From Enterovibrio sp. JCM 19048 (GTDB lineage Bacteria > Pseudomonadota > Gammaproteobacteria > Enterobacterales > Vibrionaceae), in contig BAXE01000003.1 of the NCBI GenBank assembly GCA_001310415.1, positions 62,001 to 126,000 of the forward strand: 64,000 bases of DNA. The letters are read 5' to 3'. The translations under genes and the position numbers were made by a program. Every line of letters begins with the position of its first letter. Positions within the stretch are counted from its first letter, which is position 1. The notes below the pieces were generated by a model. It was not told the DNA's origin and did no database searches. It saw nothing but the letters and a program-made list of their open reading frames with translations. Positions 8,532-17,812 of the stretch are shown piece by piece.

Positions 8532-9042
8532 ATGGCAAAAGAGGGAAGTGTCGCGCCCAAAGAGCGTATCAATATTAAATACGTTCCAGCGGCAGGAGAT
8601 ACTCAGGCTGAGTTGGAATTACCGCTGAAGATGGTGGTTGTGGGAGACTTTAAAGGACACCCTGAGGAAACGCAAATCGAAGAGCGTGAAGCGGTCAATG
8701 TTGACAAAAACAATTTCACCTCCGTGATGCGTGAAAGCAACCTATCAATTTCTACTTCGGTTCCTAACAAAATGACAGACAAAGCCGATGAGCCGTTACC
8801 GGTAGAGCTGTCCTTTAAATCTCTGGCAGATTTTTCACCTGATGCCATTGCCAATCAAGTCCCTGAACTGAAAAAACTTGTTGAATTAAGAGAGGCTCTG
8901 GTGGCTCTGAAAGGCCCTCTTGAATATTCCTGCTTTTCGCTCCCGTCTGCAGGAGCTTCTTGCATCTGAGGATTCAAGAGAAAAACTCCTTGCTGAGTTG
9001 GAACTGGTAAGTGCCGACGAAAAGCCAAAACAAGATCAGTAA
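8532..9042 (+). CDS. tssB: T6SS sheath small subunit TssB (VipA), frameshifted at the 3' end
   Basis: TssB pairs with TssC to form the contractile cytoplasmic sheath and is about 170 residues long. The start at 8532 is set by AAGGAGA at 8517-8523, not by the earlier in-frame ATG at 8484. The N-terminal half contains the family segment LPLKMVVVGDFKG (about residues 33-45). The middle contains VELSFKSLADFSP. The frame is lost near 8925, just after ALKGPL. The continuation NIPAFRSRLQELL in another frame matches the conserved C-terminal helix that binds ClpV and TssC in this family. The corrected stop is at 9040-9042. It is the first gene of the main T6SS operon, 26 bases before tssC. Confidence 0.93.
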
Positions 9043-9068
9043 TATTTTAAGGTTAAGGTAATTTACCA

Positions 9069-10544
9069 ATGTCCGTAGAAGAGAAGGTGCTAGAAAGCGC
9101 CAGTTATGAATCCGCAAGTTTGCTTGACAATATCATGGCTCAAACCCGTATGGTTCCAAATGAAGAGGGTTATGATATCGCGAAAAAAGGCGTCGCGGCT
9201 TTTATTGAAAACCTGATTGGTTCCGAACAACACTCAGAACCGGTCAACAAGGCACTCGTTGACCAAATGCTGGTGGAGCTGGATAAAAAGATCAGCGCGC
9301 AAATGGATGAGATCCTTCATTGTGAGGAAGTCCAGCAAATGGAATCTTCCTGGCGCGGTCTAAAAGTGCTCGTCGACAGAACGGATTTTCGTGAAAACAT
9401 TAAAATTGAAGTTTTGCACGCCACTAAGCAAGAGCTGCTTGATGACTTTGAGTTTTCACCTGAAGCAACGCAATCTGGCCTTTACAAACACGTGTACTCC
9501 TCTGGTTATGGGCAATTTGGCGGTGAGCCGGTAGGCGCGATTGTTGGCAACTACGCTTTCTCTCCTTCCTCCAGTGACATGAAACTACTTCAGTATGTCG
9601 GCTCTGTAAGTGCAATGGCACATGCGCCATTTTTATCTTCAGTGGGTCCAGAATTCTTTGGTGTCGACTCATTCGAAGAGTTACCAAACATCAAGGAACT
9701 TTCAGCAATATTCGAAAGCCCTCGTTACAACAAATGGCGCACTCTCCGTGAGTCCGAAGATGCAAGATATGTTGGCCTTACAGCCCCCCGTTTTTTGCTG
9801 CGTACTCCGTATGATCCAGTTGAAAACCCGGTTACCACATTTAACTACCGCGAAAATGTAAGTGATTCCCATGAAAGCTATCTTTGGGGAAACACGGCAT
9901 TTGCCTTGGCGTCGCGTTTGACTGACAGTTTTGCTAAATACCGTTGGTGTCCAAACATCATTGGTCCGCAAAGTGGCGGGGCCGTCGATGATCTTCCTGT
10001 GCATCTATTTGAATCACTTGGCGCGCTTCAGGCAAAGATCTCTACAGAAGTTTTGATTACTGATCGTAAAGAGTTTGAATTGGCAGAAGAAGGGTTCATC
10101 TCCTTGACCATGAGAAAAGGCAGTGACAATGCTGCGTTCTTTTCTGCCAATTCCATTCAAAAGCCGAAGGTGTTTCCAAATACTAAAGAAGGGAAACAGG
10201 CAGAGACAAACTACAAGCTTGGCACCCAACTGCCGTACATGATGATTGTCAATCGTCTTGCTCATTACATCAAGGTGCTTCAAAGAGAGCAGGTCGGTTC
10301 TTGGAAAGAGCGTCAGGATCTGGAGCGAGAACTCAACACCTGGATTCGCCAGTATGTGGCAGATCAGGAGAACCCGCCGGCTGAAGTTCGCAGCCGTCGA
10401 CCACTTCGAGCAGCAAGAGTCGAAGTGTCAGATGTAGAGGGAAGTCCGGGTTGGTATCAGGTATCTCTCGCCGTAAAACCGCACTTTAAATATATGGGCG
10501 CGAACTTCGAGTTATCTCTCGTTGGTCGTTTAGATCAGGCATAA
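9069..10544 (+). CDS. tssC: T6SS sheath large subunit TssC (VipB)
   Basis: This intact 491-residue protein is the large subunit of the contractile sheath and has the usual family length. Recognisable features are the early region around MDEILHCEEVQQMESSWRGL (about residues 78-97), the middle segment GAIVGNYAFSP, LRTPYDPVENPV, and a C-terminal ending typical of TssC (FELSLVGRLDQA). It polymerises with TssB around the Hcp tube and contraction propels the spike. The gene is followed immediately by tssE. No frameshift is present, so the operon was under normal coding selection. Confidence 0.97.
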   Translation: MSVEEKVLESASYESASLLDNIMAQTRMVPNEEGYDIAKKGVAAFIENLIGSEQHSEPVNKALVDQMLVELDKKISAQMDEILHCEEVQQMESSWRGLKVLVDRTDFRENIKIEVLHATKQELLDDFEFSPEATQSGLYKHVYSSGYGQFGGEPVGAIVGNYAFSPSSSDMKLLQYVGSVSAMAHAPFLSSVGPEFFGVDSFEELPNIKELSAIFESPRYNKWRTLRESEDARYVGLTAPRFLLRTPYDPVENPVTTFNYRENVSDSHESYLWGNTAFALASRLTDSFAKYRWCPNIIGPQSGGAVDDLPVHLFESLGALQAKISTEVLITDRKEFELAEEGFISLTMRKGSDNAAFFSANSIQKPKVFPNTKEGKQAETNYKLGTQLPYMMIVNRLAHYIKVLQREQVGSWKERQDLERELNTWIRQYVADQENPPAEVRSRRPLRAARVEVSDVEGSPGWYQVSLAVKPHFKYMGANFELSLVGRLDQA

Positions 10545-10985
10545 ATGATGTCGGGGCTTGATTACGAAGAAGCACCTTACGGTGTCAGCTTCTTTGAAAG
10601 GTTGGATACAGAGGCCGCCAAGAGAACCGTAACTCAGGCCCCTGACGTTGATGATGTACTTTTCTCATTGAAGAAAAACGTTTCAAACTTATTAAATGCT
10701 CGAATTGGTGAGTCACTCAGTGCGCCGGATTTAGGTTTGGTTGATTTTAATGATGCCTCCTTAAGTGCACATGATCTTGCGCTTCAAATTCGCCTGACAA
10801 TAAGGCGGTGCCTGGAGAAGTATGAGCCTCGTATAAAACAAATGGAAATTCAGGTTCTACCTGATATTCGTTCTCCATTGAATCTTCGGTTCCAGATAGT
10901 TGCAGCAGTCAATCTTGGAGCGCTTCATAAAAATGTGCAGATTGATTTGTTGTTGGATAGCAATAGAAAGTACAGAGTAGTTTGA
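10545..10985 (+). CDS. tssE: T6SS baseplate protein TssE (gp25-like)
   Basis: This intact 146-residue protein belongs to the phage T4 gp25-like wedge family. The segment around LNARIGESLSAPDLGLVDFN precedes the gp25 core (IRLTIRRCLEKYEPRI). In T4-type baseplates gp25 links the wedge to the sheath's first disc. The start codon directly abuts the tssC stop, which implies coupled translation. The EPR-type motif (YEPRI) conserved in gp25 proteins is visible near residue 95. Confidence 0.95.
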   Translation: MMSGLDYEEAPYGVSFFERLDTEAAKRTVTQAPDVDDVLFSLKKNVSNLLNARIGESLSAPDLGLVDFNDASLSAHDLALQIRLTIRRCLEKYEPRIKQMEIQVLPDIRSPLNLRFQIVAAVNLGALHKNVQIDLLLDSNRKYRVV

Positions 10986-10986
10986 C

Positions 10987-12747
10987 GTGTCCAGAAATAG
11001 ATTTTTCAGGGATGAGTTGGCGTTCCTTCGTGAACAGGGCGTTGAGTTTGCAAAAACGCATCCCCAGCTTGCCCGCTTTCTGAATAGCCGAAATTCTGAC
11101 CCTGATGTTGAAAGGTTGCTAGAGGGCTTTGCCTTTCTAACTGGGCGACTAAGAGAAAAAGTAGAAGATGAGTTCCCGGAACTAACTCATTCTATTATTA
11201 ATATGCTTTGGCCAAACTACTTACGGCCAGTCCCTAGCCTTTCAATCGTCCAGTTTTCACCAGATGAAAAAGCCATTTCCCATGCACAAAAAATAAAAAA
11301 AGGTGTTCAGTTAGATACAAATCCCGTTGCTGGCACCGCGTGCCACTACAGAACATGCCGGGAAGTAGAGCTATATCCGCTAAAGCGTGGAGCTGTCACC
11401 ACACACCACACAAGAGATTCTTCAACGATTGATGTGTCGCTCTCAGCCTCTGGCGAGGTTGTTATTAGTGACACGGGAGTAAAAGACTTACGTTTCTTTA
11501 TCGGTGGTGAAACATACAGTGCTGAAATGCTTTATTTGTGGTTAGGGCATTACCTGAAAAACATCCAAATCGTTAGCGGTGATACGGTTATCACCTTACC
11601 CAGAAATGCATACTCTCCAGCGGGTTTTGGAGAAAGAGACGCCTTGTTGCCGTACCCGAAAAATGTCTACGAAGGCTACAGGGTACTGCAGGAATATCTT
11701 TCGTTTCCCGCTTCATTCTTGTTTTTTGATATCTGTTCATTTGGTCAATATATTCCGGGTAACGCAGGTGGAAATTTAACGCTTAGGTTTAACTTTTCAA
11801 AAACCTTGCCACCAGATGTCAGGGTCAAGGAGGAGTCATTCGAGCTTTATTGTACACCGGCTATCAATCTCTTCTCTTATGATGCGGATCCAATCGATCT
11901 TAATGGTAAGAGTACGGAATATAAGATCACGCCTTCAAGTCGTCACGCAGCACACTATGAAGTTTTTAGCGTAGACCGAGTTCAGGGATGGCAAGAGAAC
12001 AATGTCGGCCGTATCCGTGGGCAGATACGCACTTACACTCCATTTGAAAGCTTTCATCATGAAATTGAACGCGCGCGTGACAGAAAGGCACTGTATTACA
12101 GGGTTCGTGTAAGGGATAGCCTTCAAACGGAAGGTTTTGACCACCATATCGCGTTTGTACGTAGTGATGAGACTGAGCATATTGGATTCAGTGAAGCCAT
12201 CTCGGTTGCGGTAACATGCACAAACAGACAGCTTCCTCTCGAATTGGGAAAAGGTGATATTTGCATTCCTACAGATTCATCCCCGGCTTTTGCCAGCTTC
12301 ACCAACATTACTGAGCCAACGGCGCCGATTCGTCCCGTTTTAGACGGCTCCCTCCTATGGACTTTGATTTCCAACCTCTCACTCAACTACCTGTCGCTTT
12401 TATCAAAAGAGGCGCTGACCTCTGTATTGCGCGCCTATGATTTTCGGGCGTTGGTTGACAGACAGGCAGAGCGAATTTCGCGTCAACGTATGGAAGGCAT
12501 TGTAGACATAAAGACCCAACCAACAGAGAAACTACTGAGAGGGCTTCCAGTCAGGGGTCTGCGTTCTGAAATAACACTATCTCAAAGTGCATTTGGTTCG
12601 GAAGGCGAACTATACCTCTTTGGCACAGTACTAAGCCGGTTCTTTTCGCTCTATGCAAGCATAAACACGTTCCATGAATTGATCGTCATTAACGCGGATA
12701 ACAAGGAAAGATACTCATGGGGTATTCAGAGCGGGCAGCAGCCCTGA
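10987..12747 (+). CDS. tssF: T6SS baseplate protein TssF (VasA)
   Basis: This intact 586-residue baseplate wedge protein begins with the family-typical FFRDELAFLREQGVEFAKTH and, slightly later, DPDVERLLEGFAFLTGRLRE. It starts with GTG at 10987, one base after the tssE stop. TssF forms the wedge with TssG and TssE and recruits TssK. It ends in the segment FSLYASINTFHELIV, typical of the C-terminus of this family. No frame disruption is seen. Confidence 0.96.
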   Translation: MSRNRFFRDELAFLREQGVEFAKTHPQLARFLNSRNSDPDVERLLEGFAFLTGRLREKVEDEFPELTHSIINMLWPNYLRPVPSLSIVQFSPDEKAISHAQKIKKGVQLDTNPVAGTACHYRTCREVELYPLKRGAVTTHHTRDSSTIDVSLSASGEVVISDTGVKDLRFFIGGETYSAEMLYLWLGHYLKNIQIVSGDTVITLPRNAYSPAGFGERDALLPYPKNVYEGYRVLQEYLSFPASFLFFDICSFGQYIPGNAGGNLTLRFNFSKTLPPDVRVKEESFELYCTPAINLFSYDADPIDLNGKSTEYKITPSSRHAAHYEVFSVDRVQGWQENNVGRIRGQIRTYTPFESFHHEIERARDRKALYYRVRVRDSLQTEGFDHHIAFVRSDETEHIGFSEAISVAVTCTNRQLPLELGKGDICIPTDSSPAFASFTNITEPTAPIRPVLDGSLLWTLISNLSLNYLSLLSKEALTSVLRAYDFRALVDRQAERISRQRMEGIVDIKTQPTEKLLRGLPVRGLRSEITLSQSAFGSEGELYLFGTVLSRFFSLYASINTFHELIVINADNKERYSWGIQSGQQP

Positions 12748-12757
12748 TTTAAGCGAA

Positions 12758-13759
12758 ATGCTGACCCCAGAGACTGAAGAGTGTGTAGGGGAAAGTCATT
12801 GGTCGGATGGGTTACCGGCTAATGTGAAATCCTACAACTTTTATCAGTTGGTTGAGCTTCTTCATCAGATTGAAGGACTCGATCCTGAATGCATTAACTC
12901 CACATCAAGTAAATTGACATTCAGCAGCAATCCAAGCCTGGGATTCGCCGCAAGTGATGTGTCTTCACTGGTACAAACCAACCAAAAACGCATGAAAATT
13001 GAAACCTCGTTTTTGGGTATGAGTGGAGCACAATCACCGCTGCCAAGCTATTTTCTGGAAGAAATTCTTACAGAAAATGAAGAAACGGGATTGAGAAAGC
13101 CATTTCTTGATTTCTTCAACCACCGCCTGATCTCTTTGGTTTTCCAGATCTGGCGCAAATATCGTTACTACATAAGGTTCAAAGAAGACGCGACCGACAA
13201 TTTTTCCGCACAACTGTTCGCCCTGGTTGGTTTGGGTGATACAGAACTGCGCGGAGAAACTCCCATCAATTGGTGCAAAATGCTTTCCTACGCCGGAATG
13301 TTGGCGGGGAAAAGCCGTTCCCCCCAGGTGGTATCAGGGATCATTGCCCATTGTTTTGATCTTGAAGATGTATCGATTCGCCAATGGGAATTGCGCCAGG
13401 TTGCTATTCCCAAAGAGCAAAAAATGACGTTAGGCCGAGCGAACGTTGCACTTGGTGTTGACAGCGTTATTGGGGAGAGCGTTCAAGATCGCTGCGGAAA
13501 GTTTGTCATTTGCATTGGGAGTTTAAGCCAGGAGAGGTTCAAGGATTTTCTTCCGTCAGGTCAGGAATACCAGCCACTGATTACGCTTGTTGAGTTCGTA
13601 CTAAGAGAACAAATGGCGTTTGATCTTGAGCTATCCCCGCAAAAAGACACGTTGCCGTCGATGAGTTTAAGCCGACATTCACCTGTTTCGTTGGGGTGGA
13701 GTTCATTTACGGGAAACCCCGAAGCTCCCCGAACCGTCAAGATTCAAGTCAGGCGATAG
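12758..13759 (+). CDS. tssG: T6SS baseplate protein TssG (VasB)
   Basis: This intact 333-residue protein carries the usual TssG features: the N-terminal YNFYQLVELLHQIEG (about residues 26-40), LGMSGAQSPLPSYFLE near residue 87, and a central FFNHRLISLVFQIWRKYRYY. It begins 11 bases after the tssF stop. It is the wedge partner of TssF. A slightly later start is possible but would remove little sequence. Confidence 0.95.
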   Translation: MLTPETEECVGESHWSDGLPANVKSYNFYQLVELLHQIEGLDPECINSTSSKLTFSSNPSLGFAASDVSSLVQTNQKRMKIETSFLGMSGAQSPLPSYFLEEILTENEETGLRKPFLDFFNHRLISLVFQIWRKYRYYIRFKEDATDNFSAQLFALVGLGDTELRGETPINWCKMLSYAGMLAGKSRSPQVVSGIIAHCFDLEDVSIRQWELRQVAIPKEQKMTLGRANVALGVDSVIGESVQDRCGKFVICIGSLSQERFKDFLPSGQEYQPLITLVEFVLREQMAFDLELSPQKDTLPSMSLSRHSPVSLGWSSFTGNPEAPRTVKIQVRR

Positions 13760-13768
13760 GATATTCAA

Positions 13769-14512
13769 ATGACACATCAGTTACCGGCAATTAGGAACAG
13801 TCAAGCGTTAATAGCGAGCTGTGTTGTGGTTAACACACAACAGCTCGAAGCTGGATTATCTTCCTCTTACCAGTTTTTTAACAATGGTGGAAGCATTGGT
13901 TCAAGCCATTCAGATGATTGGTATTTATACGATCGCAGTGGCCGCGTGTTCCAGCATCATGCAGAAATTGTAGACGTTGACGGGTCGCTGTGCCTGCTTG
14001 ACGTTAAAGGCGCCAGCTATATGAATGGCGCGACGATGCCTGTTGGCGCCGGTAGATATGCCCGTTTAAAAGACAATGACGTCGTTCTTATCGGGCCATA
14101 TCAAATTCGAATTCAATTGAGCGACGTAAACGTAAAGGCCGCTCAGCACCACTATGTCGACAACGTTTTTGGTCTCGAACAAGAAGCCACCCTTATTGGA
14201 TCAGAAGCAGAGTCTGATGAATGCGATTTTGCCGATGTAGCTGAAATCGATGACCCACTCAGCGCTCTTGATTCATTCTCTTCAAGTTCCAGTCAAGCAC
14301 AAGTGGAGAACGACGACATATTGTGCGCGCCGTCGTCAGAGGAGAGGCGCGCTGGTCTGTTTGCCAAGGCAGAAGGTTGGTTGAGGGGGATGAAGACAGT
14401 TCAGGCAGACAGCGATTTTGAAATGAGCTCGGCGATCATGTTGAAAGGAAATCAAAAAATTGGAGAAAGCGGCATGGATGATAAAGCCTCGATCGTCTTG
14501 AAAGAGATGTAG
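13769..14512 (+). CDS. T6SS FHA-domain protein, N-terminal part (VasC/TagH-like)
   Basis: This 247-residue frame covers a forkhead-associated, phosphothreonine-binding domain. The FHA core (GGSIGSSHSDDWYLYDRSGRV split around residues 35-55, then HAEIVDVDG and GRYARLKDNDVVLIGPYQI) is clear. In Vibrio T6SS clusters VasC carries this domain plus a C-terminal region that here continues in another frame from 14515. The break lies at about 14505-14512 (GAGATGTAGGGATG). One missing base would join the two into a single VasC of about 478 residues. A real split cannot be excluded because the second part starts with its own ATG. Confidence 0.8.
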   Translation: MTHQLPAIRNSQALIASCVVVNTQQLEAGLSSSYQFFNNGGSIGSSHSDDWYLYDRSGRVFQHHAEIVDVDGSLCLLDVKGASYMNGATMPVGAGRYARLKDNDVVLIGPYQIRIQLSDVNVKAAQHHYVDNVFGLEQEATLIGSEAESDECDFADVAEIDDPLSALDSFSSSSSQAQVENDDILCAPSSEERRAGLFAKAEGWLRGMKTVQADSDFEMSSAIMLKGNQKIGESGMDDKASIVLKEM

Positions 14513-14514
14513 GG

Positions 14515-15204
14515 ATGGAATACTCGTCAAAAGACAATAACGACTATCAAGAATACGTATATCACAGCGATGTATCAGGCAAATACGGTGATGGTGATGA
14601 ACAAAATCACCTCGTCACTGGGCCACTGTTTAGGGGGCTTGGTGTTCAAACCGGCAATCCATCCAATATGGCTGAAATGCAGGCTTTGTCTGAAGAAATG
14701 GGGGCTTCTTTGCAGTCCGCTATTAGAGGGCTGCTCGATCTTCATCGCCAGGTGGAGGAAAGCCGATTTGGCATTATGAACAAGAATCTTCAGCCAATCG
14801 AAGACAACCCGCTCAGGTTGGGTTTGGCTTATGAAGAAACTGTCGAGACCATGTTCAACCCAGATAGAAGTGTTGTTCACCTTTCTGCCCCGTCAGCTGT
14901 TGCCGAGAGCTTATCGAATGTGCGCCATCACAATGATGCGGTTCAAACTGCAACAACTGAAGCGCTAAACCAGATTTTGCGCGCTTTTTCTCCAGACACT
15001 TTGATGCGTCGTTTCAGTGCATACCGACGACCCGGTCAGGTAACTCCTGAATCTGCAGACGCATGGGCTTGGAGTATGTACAAGAGCTATTACAAAGAGT
15101 TGACCTCAGATCGCCAAAAAGGATTTGAAAAACTCTTTTGGGAAATATTTGACCAGGCCTATGACAGAAAAATTCGTGAAAACCAATCCGGAGATTTGAA
15201 TTAA
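14515..15204 (+). CDS. T6SS FHA-associated protein, C-terminal part (VasC/TagH-like)
   Basis: This 229-residue continuation of the FHA protein includes the C-terminal domain typical of T6SS FHA proteins. It has a helical SLQSAIRGLLDLHRQVEES, then NPLRLG, LNQILRAFSPDTLMRRFSAY and a late WEIFDQAYDRKIRE. The region usually has no enzymatic activity and presumably mediates assembly. It most probably belongs to the same polypeptide as the preceding FHA frame. Its last base overlaps the tssJ start (TTAATG around 15204). Confidence 0.8.
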   Translation: MEYSSKDNNDYQEYVYHSDVSGKYGDGDEQNHLVTGPLFRGLGVQTGNPSNMAEMQALSEEMGASLQSAIRGLLDLHRQVEESRFGIMNKNLQPIEDNPLRLGLAYEETVETMFNPDRSVVHLSAPSAVAESLSNVRHHNDAVQTATTEALNQILRAFSPDTLMRRFSAYRRPGQVTPESADAWAWSMYKSYYKELTSDRQKGFEKLFWEIFDQAYDRKIRENQSGDLN

Positions 15205-15671
15205 TGAAAAACCTATTTGCAGGCATGCTTTTAATTGCGCTAGGCGGTTGCGCAAGTGCAGATCTTCCAAAGGATATGCCAACGACAGTGACATACAGCA
15301 TTGTAGCGACACAAAGTGTTAACCCAAATGTCAGCGGTGATGCAACGCCAATTGAAGTGCAGGTATTCGAACTTGAAGATGACTCAATGTTCCTTTCGTC
15401 AGGCTACGACCAGTTAGCCAAGAGCGCAGGAAAGGCATTAAAAAGTAATTACCTTGACCATCGTGACTACTCAATGGTGCCTGGACAGTTCAAATTTATA
15501 GATGAATTCACTATCGATAAGAACACCCGATATATTGCCGTTATGGCACGATTCTCTGACCCTGATGCCAGTGATTGGAAAAAGGTCGTAAAAATATTGC
15601 CAATCGGTAGGAAGTATCACCTGCTCGTATTCCTCGACAATAAAGAAATCGTTCTCGATAAGGTGGAATAA
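15204..15671 (+). CDS. tssJ: T6SS outer-membrane lipoprotein TssJ (VasD)
   Basis: This intact 155-residue lipoprotein has signal peptide MKNLFAGMLLIALGGC with the lipobox Cys at residue 16. TssJ anchors the TssM periplasmic domain to the outer membrane. The mature part is mainly beta (transthyretin-like) with VQVFELEDDSMFLSSGYDQL near residue 50, typical of the family. The gene overlaps the preceding stop by one base and is 2 bases from tssK. Confidence 0.93.
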   Translation: MKNLFAGMLLIALGGCASADLPKDMPTTVTYSIVATQSVNPNVSGDATPIEVQVFELEDDSMFLSSGYDQLAKSAGKALKSNYLDHRDYSMVPGQFKFIDEFTIDKNTRYIAVMARFSDPDASDWKKVVKILPIGRKYHLLVFLDNKEIVLDKVE

Positions 15672-15673
15672 TC

Positions 15674-17005
15674 ATGTCGGCGCGAAATCGTGTGGTTTGG
15701 AATGAAGGTCTATTTATTAAGCCCCAGCATTTCCAGCAGCAGCAGCGTAATTTGGAATATCAGATTGAAGAGAGAATATCTTCGGTCAGTCGTTATCTCT
15801 ATGGCATAACTTCCATGACGCTAAATACAGAGTATTTGAGCTTTGGAAGAATTGCATTGGACAACGTCTCCGGCGTAATGCCCGACGGTACTGTTTTTAA
15901 AATTCCGCAAGAAGATATGCCCCCGGAAGCTCTGGAAATCATGGACAGCTCAGTGGCCAATCAGGTCGTCTATTTGGCTATTCCATTGAGAAGTGATGCG
16001 ATCACCGAGGTTTCATGGCCCGATCATGCTGGTTCAGGCCGGTACGTTTCGGCCAGCAGGGAAGTGCGCGATATTCACACTTATCAGGGTGATACAGCGC
16101 CTATTGATGTCAGCCCTGTTTGCCTTAAGCTCATGCTCGACAGTGAAGACCGCAGTGCTTATGCCTCTATTGCGATAGCGAAAATACTGGAAAAACGTCC
16201 TGACGGCAGTGTGCTTCTAGATGAAAACTTTATTCCTTGTCATCTCAACGTAGGCGCTGTCTCTGCCTTAGCCGTTTAATTGGCGAATTGGCAGGTTGAT
16301 GCGGGAAAGAGCGCGCAATATTGCCCAACGCATTGGCTCGCCTTCTCAAGGTGGCGTCGCGGATGTTTCTGACTTTATGTTGTTACAGTCGCTTAACCGC
16401 ATGCAGCCTCAACTTCAGCATCTTTCAAACCTCAGGAGTCTACATCCTGAGAGGCTATTTGATGTGCTTTCCGGCATGTGCGGTGAGCTTGCAACATTTA
16501 CCGATGAAAGCCGATTGGCCCCGGATTTATTGCCTTATCAGCACGACATGCCGGTTGCATCCTTTAGACCCTTATTAAACCGGTTGCGACAATCACTGAG
16601 CATTGTGTTGGAACCAAGAGCGGTATCTATCCAGCTTCACCAGCGCAAATATGGCCTTATGGTTGCACCTCTGCAAGATTCAGGTTTATTGCGCGATGCG
16701 GATTTCATTCTCGCTGTACGGGCAAGAATGCCAATGGACGAACTCAGAAAGCTATTTGTCCAACAGACAAAAGTGGCCTCCGTGGAAAAATCCGAGAACT
16801 CATATCCCTGCAGTTGCCTGGTATCCCGCTTTCACCTCTTCCAGTGGCACCGCGCCAACTTCCTTACCACGCGGGGTACACCTACTACCAGCTCGATAAA
16901 TCGAGTGCTGCTTGGGCAATGCTTACTAACGCCAGCGGGTTTGCTTTCCATGTGGCGGGACAATTCCCTGATATGGATCTGCAGTTTTGGGCAATAAGGA
17001 GCTAA
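15674..17005 (+). CDS. tssK: T6SS baseplate protein TssK (VasE), frameshifted
   Basis: This protein of about 443 residues connects the baseplate to the membrane complex. The N-terminus carries the family hallmark VVWNEGLFIKPQHFQQQQRN. A middle segment LLQSLNRMQPQLQHLSNLR lies in a second frame and a C-terminal GYTYYQLDKSSAAWAML in a third. Breaks fall near 16280 and 16805, and both joins are smooth by family pattern. The corrected stop is 17003-17005, 3 bases before tssL. All three frames have conserved TssK sequence, so the gene is judged functional and the shifts erroneous. Confidence 0.9.
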
Positions 17006-17008
17006 ACA

Positions 17009-17800
17009 ATGGCTGAAATGTATATCGATGCTCCCGATAGAGTTCGTCATTATGATCACCTTCTATTTGATGAAGCCACCAACATAGATGCAGACCAGGA
17101 CTATTGGTTCAAGCTGCGTGGAGACAACGACAATCCTTTGATTGATGCCGCAACCCCGCTCCTGGGTATGGCTCTGCGAGTTCGAAAATTGGCGTTTTGT
17201 GACAATGTTGAAGCCATGTACCGACAAGCAGTCGAAGAAGTTAAAGCGATTGAGGTAGAGCTGGCTGAAAGCAACTTTGAGCACCCCGTTATTATCGCGT
17301 ACCGCTATGTTCTGTGTTCCTTTATTGACGAAGCAATAATGAGCACCCCTTGGGGGGCTGACAGTGTTTGGGCTGAGCATTCGTTGCTGACTCGTTTTCA
17401 CAACGAAACCTGGGGTGGGGAAAAAGTTTTCACCATACTCGCGAGATTGGAATCTGACCCTGACCGCTACAGAACCTTACTTGAATTTATATTTCTTTGT
17501 CTGACCCTAGGATTTGAGGGGCGATATAAGGTCATGGAGAAAGGTCGGGAAGAATACGAAAAAGTATTAAATAAACTTCATCAACAATTACGCCAGCATG
17601 AAGATGACGAAAAAATATCGCTAACTCGTCCTGTCGATAATATTCAGAGAAGTCGATATAACCATGCCAATTCTTTCCCGCTATGGGGAGTGTTTGCAGG
17701 AACGGCTTCTATTATCACCCTGGCATTTACGATTTATTCACTATTGCTCAGCAATAAAACGTCTTATGTGTTGCAGCAGCTTAATAAACTTCTTCAGTAA
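17009..17800 (+). CDS. tssL: T6SS inner-membrane protein TssL (DotU/VasF family)
   Basis: This intact 263-residue DotU-family protein has a cytoplasmic N-terminal helical bundle with the conserved YVLCSFIDEAIMSTPWG (about residues 105-121) and LCLTLGFEGRYK near residue 169. A single C-terminal transmembrane helix lies at about residues 228-248. No peptidoglycan-binding OmpA domain is fused, as in V. cholerae VasF. It forms the inner-membrane platform with TssM. Confidence 0.95.
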   Translation: MAEMYIDAPDRVRHYDHLLFDEATNIDADQDYWFKLRGDNDNPLIDAATPLLGMALRVRKLAFCDNVEAMYRQAVEEVKAIEVELAESNFEHPVIIAYRYVLCSFIDEAIMSTPWGADSVWAEHSLLTRFHNETWGGEKVFTILARLESDPDRYRTLLEFIFLCLTLGFEGRYKVMEKGREEYEKVLNKLHQQLRQHEDDEKISLTRPVDNIQRSRYNHANSFPLWGVFAGTASIITLAFTIYSLLLSNKTSYVLQQLNKLLQ

Positions 17801-17812
17801 AAAGGTGAAAGC

